Assembly (NCBI GenBank): GCA_004173515.1 | Contig: SECN01000209.1 | Coordinates: forward strand, 1-34,998 | Length of the DNA stretch: 34,998 nt | Origin: Myxococcaceae bacterium | GTDB taxonomy: Bacteria; Myxococcota; Myxococcia; Myxococcales; Myxococcaceae | Reading direction: 5' to 3' | Shown: in pieces, positions 8,389 through 17,359 of the stretch | Position numbering within the stretch: position 1 is the first letter of the stretch | Layout of the letters: every line of letters begins with the position of its first letter | Notes under the pieces: model-generated | What the model was told of the DNA's origin: nothing | The model's database searches: none | What the model saw: the letters and a program-made list of their open reading frames with translations, nothing else | Program-made: the position numbers and the translations under genes

Positions 8389-8855
8389 CGCCTCGCGCGC
8401 GTTCCGGGGCGCGACGACGGGAGCACTCGCGCGAGCGCCATGCGCAGGGTGTCGGCCCAGTCCGGGCGGGCACTGCCGCCCCGGGGCGCGACGTAAGCGG
8501 CGAGCAACGCCTCCCCTCCTGGCGCCTGGCGCACGACCACCGCGGCCTCGGCCACGTCGGGCAGGCCCAGGAGCACCGCTTCGATTTCTCCCAGCTCGAT
8601 GCGGAAGCCGCGCACCTTCACCTGGCTGTCCACCCGGCCCACGTATTCCAGCGAGCCGTCCTCCAGCCGCCGCGCCAGGTCCCCGGTGCGGTACAGCCGC
8701 GCGCCGGGCTCCACCGCGCAGGGGTCGGGGATGAAGCGCTCGGCCGTCAAGGCGGGCCGGTTCAGGTAGCCGCGCCCCAACTGCACGCCGCCGAGGTACA
8801 GCTCCCCCAGCGCGCCCGTGGGCAGCAGGTTGAGGTCCGCGTCCAGCACGTGCAT
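8352..8855 (-). CDS. NRPS B, middle piece: C-terminal part of the module 6 adenylation domain
   Basis: This frame encodes the A-domain segment from about motif A6 to A9: GELYLGGVQLGRGY, RLYRTGDLARR (A7), GRVDSQVKVRGFRIELGEIE (A8) and then LRMALARVLP. Coding in the frame starts slightly upstream with PVFNTRMHVLDADLN, at about 8880. After LARVLP the family normally has the A10 block ending in NGKVDR, whose Lys is catalytic. Here that block is missing and the sequence jumps, with a frame change, to the linker before the carrier domain. The translation past about 8420 to the stop at 8352 is therefore out of frame. It is a fragment of the NRPS B gene, not a separate gene. Confidence 0.7.
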   Translation of the reverse strand: MHVLDADLNLLPTGALGELYLGGVQLGRGYLNRPALTAERFIPDPCAVEPGARLYRTGDLARRLEDGSLEYVGRVDSQVKVRGFRIELGEIEAVLLGLPDVAEAAVVVRQAPGGEALLAAYVAPRGGSARPDWADTLRMALARVLPSSRPGTRARRCWWSCSSACSA

Positions 8856-11800
8856 CCGCGTGTTGAAGACGGGGAAGGTGCCTCCAGGAAGAACTGGAGC
8901 ATGGACGGCACGAAGTGCACCGTGGTGATGCGCTCGGCGGCCAGCGTCCGCACGAGGTAGGCGGGATCCTGGTGACCGCCTGGGCGCGCCACCACCAGCC
9001 GTGCCCCTACCGCGAGCGGCCAGAAGAACTCCCAGACGGACACGTCGAAGCTGAAGGGCGTCTTCTGGAGCACCCGGTCCCCGGGCCCCAGGCCGTAGGC
9101 GTCCTGCATCCAGGCGAGGCGGTTGTGGATGCCTCGGTGGGTGACGAGCGCGCCCTTGGGGCGGCCCGTCGAACCCGAGGTGAAGATGCAGTACGCGGGA
9201 TGATCCAACCCCGCGCTGTCAGCAGGAGGCCGTACAGCGGCGGAGGGATCCAGCCCGGTGGTCCATGCGTCGTCGTCGAGCACGCACGCGAGGCCCGCGC
9301 CTTCGGGCAGCCGCTCCGAAAGGGCCCGGTTCGTGAGCGTCACCCGGGGACGCGCGTCCTCCACCATCTGGCGCAGACGCTCCGGCGGCAGCGCCGGCTC
9401 CAGCGGCAGGTACGCCCCGCCCGCCTTGAGGATGCCGTACAGGCCCACCACCATGTCGAGCGAGCGCTCCAGGAAGACGCCCACCAGCGCCTCCGGCCCC
9501 ACGCCCTGCGCGCGCAGCCGGTGCGCCAGCAGGTTCGCCCGCCCGTCGAGCTCCGCGTACGTCAGCGACCGCCCCTCCATCTCCAGGGCGATGGCCGACG
9601 GCGTGCGCGCGGCCTGCTGTTCGAACGGCACGTGCAGCGGGCACGGGTGCTCGAAGACGTGCGTCGTCGGATTCCACGCGCGCAGCAGCTCCTGCCGCTC
9701 CTCCGCTCCCAGCAATGACAGCCGCCCCACGGGCAGCTCCGGGCCCGCGACCATCGCCGCGAGGACCGTGCGCAGGCTGTTCGCGAGCCGGGTCACGGCC
9801 TGCTCGCCAAGGCGGTTCGTGTCATGGGTGAGCGCGAGCCCCAGCGACGCGCCCGGGTAGACCGCCAGGTGCAGTGGGAACCCCGTGCGCGGCGGGCCCA
9901 GCTCCTCGACCCCGCCCGCGAAGACGCCCCGCTCGCCTCCGCGAAGGGGCCATGGGTCCACCACGAGCACGCTTTCGAAGAGGAGCCGCCCGGCGCCCAC
10001 CTCGCTCCAACGCTGGACCTGCTCCAGCGGCACGAGTTCGTGCTCGCGCAGCTCGGCCTGCTGGCGTTGCAGCTCGCGCAGCCACGTCAGCACGGGCTGC
10101 CCGGACGTCACGCGGACGCGGACCGGCAGCGTGTTGACGAGCAGGCCCACCAGCTCCGTGACGCGCTCGACCGGCGCCGAGCGGCCCGACACCAGCGAGC
10201 CGAACACGGCCTCCGCCGTCCCCGCGTGCCGCGCGAGCACGAGCCCCCAGGCGGCCTGGACGAGCGTGCTCAACGTCAGCCCGTGGCGCGCGCAGAAGCC
10301 CTGAAGGCGCTCCGTCTCGCGGCCGTCCACCTCCACCGTGTGGCGGGCGTAGTGAGGTTCCCCGGACCGCGCGGGCAGGTCCCGCTCGCCGTGGGGCAGC
10401 GGCGTGGGCGAGTCGAAGCCCCGGAGCGCCTCCGTCCACAACGCGTGCGCCGGGCCCAGGTCCTGCGTGCCTTCGTGGTGCACGAAGTGGCGGAAGTCCG
10501 GGGGCGCCGCGAACACGGGCGTCCTCCCGGCGAGCAGAGCGTCATGGTGCTCCGCGACCTCCGCGAGCAGCAGCCCCAGGCTCCAGCCATCCAGGATGGC
10601 GTGGTGGAAGGACAGCGCGAAACGCCAGGGACCCGAGGGCGTTCGGGACACCGCCAGCCGGAGCAGCGGCCCCTGCGTCAACGGGAAGCCCCGCTGGAGA
10701 TCCGCCTCCAGGAAGCGCCGCCAGTCGGCGTCGGACACCGGGGCCCCACCCACGCCTTCGACCACCGTCCACGCCAGCGAGGCGCCGGCTTCGACGCGCT
10801 CGAGGATCCGCTGCGCCGGGGGGCCCGCGCCGTCCAACACGAACACCGTGCGCAGCGTCGCGTGTCGCTCCAGCGCGGCCTTCCACGACTCCTGGAACGC
10901 GACCATGTCCAGGTCCGCGGGCAGCATGCCGCCCACCTGCTCGAAGTAGTCGCGCGACGCAGGCGAGAACAGCGCCCGGAAGAGCATGCCCCGCTGCATG
11001 GAGGTGAGGGGCACCGCGTCTCCGGCCGCGAGCGCCACGGCGGGCTCCGACTCCACCGGCACCAGTTGCCCGGCGAACCCCGCCACCGTGGGGTGCTCGA
11101 AGAGCTGCTTCGGCGACGACGCGAAGCCCTCCCGACGCAACCGGGACACGAGCCGCATGGCCGCGACGGAATCGCCCCCCAGCGCGAAGAAGCTGTCATC
11201 CGCGCTCACCGACGCGCGGGCGAGCACCTCCGCGAACACCCGCGCAACCCACTGCTCCCGGGGACCTGACGGTGCCCGCCCCGTCGAGTGCTCCACCGGC
11301 GGCTCCGGGAGCGCCTTGCGGTCCACCTTGCCGTTCAGCGTCGTCGGCAGCGCCTCCAGCAACACGAACGCGGAGGGAACCATGTACGCCGGCAGCCGGG
11401 ACTCCAACGCCTGCCGCAGTCCCTCCGGCGACAGGCGCGCACCGGATCGGGCCACCACGTAGCCCACCAGCCGCGCCGTGCCGGCGACCGCCTCGCGCAC
11501 CGCGACCGCCGCGTCCTTCACGTCGGGAGCGCTTCGGAGCGCGGCCTCCACCTCGCCCAGTTCGATGCGGTGTCCCCGCACCTTCACCTGCGCGTCCTCG
11601 CGCCCGCGCACCTCCAGCCTGCCGTCGGGGCGAAGGCACCCCACGTCGCCCGTCGCGTACAGCCTCGCGCCTGGCGTGGTGCTGAAGGGATCCGGCATGA
11701 AGCGCTCGGCCGTGAGCCCAGCACGCCCCACGTAGCCCCGCGCCACGCCCACGCCCCCGATGTAGACCTCACCGCACACGCCGGGAGGCACCGGCTCCAT

Positions 11801-14800
11801 GCGCGCGTCCAGCACGTACACCGGCGTGTTGAGGACGGGGCGCCCCACCGTCAGCCGCGCCTGCCCGGGCCACACGCGCTCCACCGTGGACCAGACCGTG
11901 GTCTCCGTCGGGCCATACAGGTTCCACAGCGCTCCGCCCGTGGCGACGAGCCGCGCGGCGAGATCGGTCGGCAGGGGTTCGCCGCCGCACAGCGCCGTCA
12001 TCCGCCGCGCGTTCGTCCAGCCCGACTCCAGCAGCATCCGCCACGCCGTCGGAGTGGCCTGCATCACCGTCGCGCCCGCGCGCTCCAACCGCTCCGCGAG
12101 CCTCGACGCGTCCTGGGCCTCGTCCCGCGTGCACAGCTCGATGCGCGCGCCCACCCGGAGCGGCAGGTACAGCTCCAGCCCCGCGATGTCGAAGGACAGC
12201 GTCGTGACGGCCGCCAGCACGTCGTCGCCGGACAGCCCCGGGGCCTCCTCCATGGAGGCGAGGAAGTTCTCCAGGGCCGCGTGGTGCACGCTCACGCCCT
12301 TGGGCCGGCCGGTGGAGCCCGACGTGTAGAGGACGTACGCCTCGTCCAGCCCCAGCGGGCCCGGACCGGCTCCGTCGCCCGCGTCCTGGCCGCCCGGCTC
12401 CGGCGCGTCCAGGCGCCACGGGGTGCCCGCCTCCGCGCCCAGGCGCGCTTCACAGCCCTGCTCGGTGAGCGTGAGGCGCAGCCCCGCGTCCTCGGCCATC
12501 AGCGCCAGCCGCTCGCGCGGGAAGTGGGGATCCAGTGGAACGTACGCCGCGCCCGCCTTCAGCACGCCCAGCAGGGCCACCGGCAGCCGGTGCGTCCGCT
12601 CCAGGCACACGCCCACCCGGTGCCCCCGACCCACGCCGCGCGCACGCAGCCGCGCCGCGAGCGCCCAGGCCTCATCGCGCAGTTGCGCGTAGGACAGCGT
12701 CCGGTCCACCGCCACGACCGCGGTGCGCCCGGGCGTGCGCGCCGCCTGCGCCTCGAAACGGGACACCACCGTCGCCTCCCCTGACAGGGCACGCACCGTA
12801 GGCGACCGCTCTGACAGCCACCGTTCGCGCGCCCCGACGGACATCAGGCGCAGGGTGTCCAGCCGGGCCCCGGGCCGCGCCAGCGCGTCGGCGAGCAGCG
12901 CCTCGTACGCGTCGAACAGGCGCGCCACGGTCCCGGACTCGAACAGGTCCGTCGAGTACTCGATGGCCACCCCCATCCCCTGCTCCCGCTGGAGCACGGT
13001 GAAGGTGAGATCGAAGGTGGACGTGCCCGCCTCCAGGGGCACCTCCGCGACCGCCACGTCCGCGAAGGCCCCCTGCCCCGCCGTCTGCGCGTTGAGCACG
13101 AACATCGCCTGGAACAGCGGCGTGTGCGCGGTGCTGCGCGGCGGTTGCAGGTGCTGCACCAGCCGGTCGAAGGGCAGGTCCGCGTGGCTGAACGCCTCCA
13201 CGCAGGTGGTCTTCACCCGCGCCACCAACGACTCGAAGGACGCCCCAGGCTCCACCGCCGTGCGCAGGACGAGCGTGTTGATGAAGCAGCCCACCAACGA
13301 CTCGCTGCCGGCCACGTCCCGCCCCGCGATGGGCGTGCCCACGAGGATGTCGTCCTGGCGCGTGTGGCGTGCGAGCACCGCCTGGAACGCCGCGAGCAGG
13401 AGCATGAAGGGCGTGACGTCCCAGGCACGCGCACGGGCGGGCAGCGCGTCCGTGAGCGCTGGCGACAGCTCGAAGTGGAGCGTGCGGCCCCGGTCCGTGC
13501 GCTGCGCGGGACGCGGGAAGTCCCCGGGCAGCTCCAGCACCGGCAGGGGCCCGGCCAGCTTCGCCTCCCAGTACGCCAGTTGCGGCGCGAGCTGCTCCTC
13601 CACCCACAGCCGCCGCTCCCACACGGCGTGGTCCGCGGGCTGATACGGCAGCGCGGGCAACAGGGCAGGCGTGCCCCTGAGCTCCCCGGCATAGAGCGCC
13701 GCCGCGTCGCGCAGCAGCACCTGGATGGAGGCGCCGTCAGCGACGAGGTGATGCATCGCGAGCACCAGCCAGTGCTCGCGCGCGCCCACCGTGTAGAGCT
13801 GGGCGCGGAACGGCGCCTCGTGCTCCAGCGCGAAGGGCACGCGGATGAAGCGCGTGGCCCGCTCCACCACCCAGGACTCCCGAGCGTCCGGCTCCAGGCC
13901 GGAGGCATCCACCTGCTCCAGCGCGAAGTCCACCGGCGCGAAGGACTGGACGGGTTCGCCGTCCACCCGCGCGAAGCGTGCCCGCAGTCCCTCGTGGCGG
14001 GCCGTCAGCGCACGCAGGGTCCGCTCCAGCGCCCCCGCATCCAACGTCCCGGTCAGCCGGAGCGCCGTGGCGATGGTGTAGAACGCGCTGCCCGGCTCCA
14101 GTTGCTCCAGGAAGTACAGGCGCTGCTGCGCGGAGGACAGGGGCAGCGGCGCGTGACGCGGCTGGCGCTCCACCGGAGGCAGGCGCGAGCGGCCGCGCGC
14201 CGCGTCCAGCCGGGCCGCCAGCTCCTCCACCGTCGGCGCCTCGAAGAGGACGCGCAGCGGCAGGGGTACATCGAAGAGCGCCTCCATCCGGGAGCGCAGC
14301 CGCATCGCCAGCAGCGAGTGCCCGCCCAGTTCGAAGAAGCCCCGCTGCACGTCCCGCACCGGAACGCCCAGCAGTTCCTCCCACAGCGTGCACAGCCGCG
14401 CTTCCGTGTCGGTCCGGGGGGCTCGCGCACCGGCTGCGTCCGCGCCGGGCGCCAGCGCGGCCGTCCGCAGGGCCGCGCGGTCCACCTTGCCGTTGGGCGT
14501 CAGCGGCAGCTTCGGGAGCACCGACCAGACGGACGGCACCATGTATTCGGGCAGGTGCTCCAGCAGCGCCGCGCGCAGGGTCGCGGGGCCCAGCGTTCGT
14601 CCCTCCCGGGGCACGACGAAGCCCGCGAGCTGCTGTCCCCCCGTGGTGTCCTCGCGGGCCATCACGAGCGCGTCCGCCACGTCGGGCAGGGCCAGCAGCC
14701 GGGCCTCCACCTCGCCCAGCTCGATGCGGTAGCCGCGGACCTTCACCTGATGGTCCAGCCGGCCCAGGTACTCCAGGCGCCCGTCACCCAGCCAGCGGAC

Positions 14801-17359
14801 CTTGTCCCCGGTCCGGTACATCCGCCCCCCGGGCTCGTGGCCGAACGGATCCGGCACGAAGCGCTCCGCCGTCAGCTCCGGCCGCAGCAGGTAGCCGCGC
14901 GCCAGGCCGTCCCCCGCGAGGAACAGCTCGCCCGGCACGCCCAGCGGCACCGGCCGCCAGGACGCATCCAGCACATAGGCGCGCGTGTTCTCCAGCGGCC
15001 GGCCAATGGTGGGGCCCCGCGCCTCGTCCCGGGGAATCGGCTCCCACGTCGAGTAGGTGGTGTCCTCCGACGGTCCGTAGAGGTTGTACACGCGCTCCAC
15101 GTGGTCGAGCGCGTAGAGCCCGTCCACGGTGCGTCGGGGCAGCGCCTCGCCCGCCAGGTTCACGCCCCGCACCGAACGCGGCAGTCCCCCCACGCGCAGC
15201 AGCTCCGCCATGGCCGACGGCACCGTGTTGACGAGCGTCACCTCCTCGCGCCGCGCGAAGCCGGGCAGCTCCAACACGCTGCCCACCACCAGCACCCGGC
15301 CCCCGTGCGCCCAGGGGACGAACATCTCGAACACGGACAGGTCGAAGCAGACGGACGTGGCGGCCAGCACCCCGTCCAGCATCGCCGGAGGAAAGACGTC
15401 CAGCGCCCAGGTGAGCAGCAGCGCCGCGCTCCGGTGCTCGATGGCCACACCCTTGGGCCGGCCCGTGGAGCCCGAGGTGTAGATGAGATACGCGAGCCCC
15501 TCCGGCCATGCACGGGGCGGCAGCGCGGCGTCGGACTCGTCCTGGAGCAGCGCCTCCAGGTCCTCCAACACCAGCGTCTCGGGCCGCGTCTCCGGCAGGG
15601 CCGCCAGCACCGCGCGCTCGCTGATGACCAGCGCCGCCACGGAGTCATCCAGCAGGTACGCCAGCCGCTGCGCGGGATAGATCGGATCCAGGGGCGCGTA
15701 CGCACCGCCGGCCTTGAGCACCGCGAGCAGCACCACCGGCAGGTCCACCGTGCGCCGCAGGCACACGCCCACCCGCACCTCCGGCCCCACGCCCCGCCCG
15801 ACCAGGTGCCGCGCCAGCCGGTTGGCCCGGCGCTCCACCTCCGCGTACGTCCACGCGCGCGTCGCGTCCGCCACCGCCACCGCGTCCGGGGTGCGCAGGG
15901 CCTGCGCCTCGAAGCGGGTGTGCAGAAGCGATCCGTCGCGCGGCAGGGCGCCCGGAGGACTCCAGGTGTCCAGCAGCAGCGCCGCTTCCGAGGGCGGCAG
16001 CAGCGGCAGCAGCTCCAGCCGCTCTGCGGGCCGCGCCAGCACGGTGGAAAGGAGCCGCTCGAAGTGGACGAGCCAACGGTCCATCGTGGCGGGCTCGAAC
16101 AGCTCGCGGCTGTACTCCAGATGGCCAACCAGTCCCTCGGGCGTCTCCTTGAGGGAGAGCGTCAGGTCGAACTTCGCGGAGTGGCTTTCGATCTCCAGCG
16201 GGCGCAGCACCAGCCCGGGCAGTTGGAACTCGCCCGGGGGCAGGTTCTCCAGCACCAGCATCACCTGGAACAGCGGATTGCGGCCCAGGTCGCGCGGCAG
16301 GCTCAGCGCCTCCACCAACTGCTCGAAGGGCAGCTCCTGATGGGCGTACGCCTCCAGCGTCACGGCCTTCACCCGCCGCGCCAGCTCGCGGAAGGACGGC
16401 GCTCCGGCGAGCGACACCCGCAGGGCCAGGGTGTTGGCGAAGAAGCCCACCACCCCTTCCAGCTCCCGGCGGGGCCGGCCCGCGATGGCCGTCCCCACGA
16501 TGACGTCCGTCTCCCCCGTGAAGCGGTGGAGCAGCGCGCTGAACGCCGCGAGCAACGTCATGAAGGGCGTGACGCCCTCCTGCTGACTGAAGCGCTGGAC
16601 CTCGTCCGACAGGGCTCGGGGCAGCGCGAACGCGCGCGTGGCGCCGTGGTGCAGGGAGCGGGCCGGACGCGGATGATCCGCGGGCAGCTCCAGCGGACGC
16701 AGCTCGCCACCCAACCGTTCGCGCCAGGCGTCCAGGTGACGACCCGGGGCCTCGGAGGCAAGCCACGCCTGCTGCCACTCGCTGAAGTCCACGTACTGGA
16801 GCTCCGGCTCCGGCAACGCGGGCGGCCTGCCCTCGCACCGCGCGGCGTACAGCGCCGCCAGCTCGTGGGTCATCACCCCCACCGACCAGCCGTCGCAGAT
16901 GATGTGGTGCAGCACCAGCAACAGGACATGCTCGGTGCCGTCCAACGCCACGAGCACCGCGCGCATCAACCCCGGCTCGCTGAGGCTGAAGGGCGCATCC
17001 GCCTCCCGGGTGCAGAGGGCCCGCAGCGCGGCCTCCCGCTCACCCGGGGGCAGCCCGGCCAGGGACTCGCGCCGCAACGCCACGGATCGGGGCGGGTGGA
17101 TGAGCTGCACCACCTCTTCGCCTTCTTCCGCGAACGCGGTCCGCAGCGCTTCGTGGCGCTCCACGAGCGCGTCCAGGCTCGCGACCAGCGCGTCCTCGCG
17201 CAACGCGCCCGTCAGCCGCAGGGCGAAGGGCATGTTGTAGGTCGCGAGGCCCGGCTCCAGCCGGTCCAGGAACCACAGGCGCCGCTGCGCGGACGACGCC
17301 GGGAAGACGAAGACCTCATCGGCCTCCAACTCCACCGCGGGCTGCTCCAGGGCACTCAC
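8762..17359 (-). CDS. NRPS B: modules 4, 5 and most of 6 (C-A-T-C-A-T-C-A, frame lost in the last A domain)
   Basis: This NRPS piece of 2865 residues starts at GTG 17359, which overlaps the TGA of the previous NRPS piece as GTGA. Module 4: C at 19-455 (HHIICDG 151-157), A at 475-965 with specificity residues D-L-F-N-N-A-L-T-Y, matching the known Ala code, and T with Ser1015. Module 5: C at 1073-1505 (HHLVADG), A at 1530-2018 with D-I-L-Q-L-G-L-V-W, a Gly code, and T with GGDS (Ser2064). Module 6: C at 2115-2545 (HHAILDG 2252-2258, opening LTSMQRGMLF), A from 2570 with partial code D-V-W-H as in Ser-activating domains. At about residue 2826 (near 8880) a segment with motif A5 (NLYGPTE) is missing and the frame shifts, so the last 37 residues are out of frame. 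The gene continues in the pieces at 8352-8855 and 7345-8388. Confidence 0.9.
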   Translation of the reverse strand: MSALEQPAVELEADEVFVFPASSAQRRLWFLDRLEPGLATYNMPFALRLTGALREDALVASLDALVERHEALRTAFAEEGEEVVQLIHPPRSVALRRESLAGLPPGEREAALRALCTREADAPFSLSEPGLMRAVLVALDGTEHVLLLVLHHIICDGWSVGVMTHELAALYAARCEGRPPALPEPELQYVDFSEWQQAWLASEAPGRHLDAWRERLGGELRPLELPADHPRPARSLHHGATRAFALPRALSDEVQRFSQQEGVTPFMTLLAAFSALLHRFTGETDVIVGTAIAGRPRRELEGVVGFFANTLALRVSLAGAPSFRELARRVKAVTLEAYAHQELPFEQLVEALSLPRDLGRNPLFQVMLVLENLPPGEFQLPGLVLRPLEIESHSAKFDLTLSLKETPEGLVGHLEYSRELFEPATMDRWLVHFERLLSTVLARPAERLELLPLLPPSEAALLLDTWSPPGALPRDGSLLHTRFEAQALRTPDAVAVADATRAWTYAEVERRANRLARHLVGRGVGPEVRVGVCLRRTVDLPVVLLAVLKAGGAYAPLDPIYPAQRLAYLLDDSVAALVISERAVLAALPETRPETLVLEDLEALLQDESDAALPPRAWPEGLAYLIYTSGSTGRPKGVAIEHRSAALLLTWALDVFPPAMLDGVLAATSVCFDLSVFEMFVPWAHGGRVLVVGSVLELPGFARREEVTLVNTVPSAMAELLRVGGLPRSVRGVNLAGEALPRRTVDGLYALDHVERVYNLYGPSEDTTYSTWEPIPRDEARGPTIGRPLENTRAYVLDASWRPVPLGVPGELFLAGDGLARGYLLRPELTAERFVPDPFGHEPGGRMYRTGDKVRWLGDGRLEYLGRLDHQVKVRGYRIELGEVEARLLALPDVADALVMAREDTTGGQQLAGFVVPREGRTLGPATLRAALLEHLPEYMVPSVWSVLPKLPLTPNGKVDRAALRTAALAPGADAAGARAPRTDTEARLCTLWEELLGVPVRDVQRGFFELGGHSLLAMRLRSRMEALFDVPLPLRVLFEAPTVEELAARLDAARGRSRLPPVERQPRHAPLPLSSAQQRLYFLEQLEPGSAFYTIATALRLTGTLDAGALERTLRALTARHEGLRARFARVDGEPVQSFAPVDFALEQVDASGLEPDARESWVVERATRFIRVPFALEHEAPFRAQLYTVGAREHWLVLAMHHLVADGASIQVLLRDAAALYAGELRGTPALLPALPYQPADHAVWERRLWVEEQLAPQLAYWEAKLAGPLPVLELPGDFPRPAQRTDRGRTLHFELSPALTDALPARARAWDVTPFMLLLAAFQAVLARHTRQDDILVGTPIAGRDVAGSESLVGCFINTLVLRTAVEPGASFESLVARVKTTCVEAFSHADLPFDRLVQHLQPPRSTAHTPLFQAMFVLNAQTAGQGAFADVAVAEVPLEAGTSTFDLTFTVLQREQGMGVAIEYSTDLFESGTVARLFDAYEALLADALARPGARLDTLRLMSVGARERWLSERSPTVRALSGEATVVSRFEAQAARTPGRTAVVAVDRTLSYAQLRDEAWALAARLRARGVGRGHRVGVCLERTHRLPVALLGVLKAGAAYVPLDPHFPRERLALMAEDAGLRLTLTEQGCEARLGAEAGTPWRLDAPEPGGQDAGDGAGPGPLGLDEAYVLYTSGSTGRPKGVSVHHAALENFLASMEEAPGLSGDDVLAAVTTLSFDIAGLELYLPLRVGARIELCTRDEAQDASRLAERLERAGATVMQATPTAWRMLLESGWTNARRMTALCGGEPLPTDLAARLVATGGALWNLYGPTETTVWSTVERVWPGQARLTVGRPVLNTPVYVLDARMEPVPPGVCGEVYIGGVGVARGYVGRAGLTAERFMPDPFSTTPGARLYATGDVGCLRPDGRLEVRGREDAQVKVRGHRIELGEVEAALRSAPDVKDAAVAVREAVAGTARLVGYVVARSGARLSPEGLRQALESRLPAYMVPSAFVLLEALPTTLNGKVDRKALPEPPVEHSTGRAPSGPREQWVARVFAEVLARASVSADDSFFALGGDSVAAMRLVSRLRREGFASSPKQLFEHPTVAGFAGQLVPVESEPAVALAAGDAVPLTSMQRGMLFRALFSPASRDYFEQVGGMLPADLDMVAFQESWKAALERHATLRTVFVLDGAGPPAQRILERVEAGASLAWTVVEGVGGAPVSDADWRRFLEADLQRGFPLTQGPLLRLAVSRTPSGPWRFALSFHHAILDGWSLGLLLAEVAEHHDALLAGRTPVFAAPPDFRHFVHHEGTQDLGPAHALWTEALRGFDSPTPLPHGERDLPARSGEPHYARHTVEVDGRETERLQGFCARHGLTLSTLVQAAWGLVLARHAGTAEAVFGSLVSGRSAPVERVTELVGLLVNTLPVRVRVTSGQPVLTWLRELQRQQAELREHELVPLEQVQRWSEVGAGRLLFESVLVVDPWPLRGGERGVFAGGVEELGPPRTGFPLHLAVYPGASLGLALTHDTNRLGEQAVTRLANSLRTVLAAMVAGPELPVGRLSLLGAEERQELLRAWNPTTHVFEHPCPLHVPFEQQAARTPSAIALEMEGRSLTYAELDGRANLLAHRLRAQGVGPEALVGVFLERSLDMVVGLYGILKAGGAYLPLEPALPPERLRQMVEDARPRVTLTNRALSERLPEGAGLACVLDDDAWTTGLDPSAAVRPPADSAGLDHPAYCIFTSGSTGRPKGALVTHRGIHNRLAWMQDAYGLGPGDRVLQKTPFSFDVSVWEFFWPLAVGARLVVARPGGHQDPAYLVRTLAAERITTVHFVPSMLQFFLEAPSPSSTRGCTCWTRTSTCCPRARWGSCTSAACSWGAAT

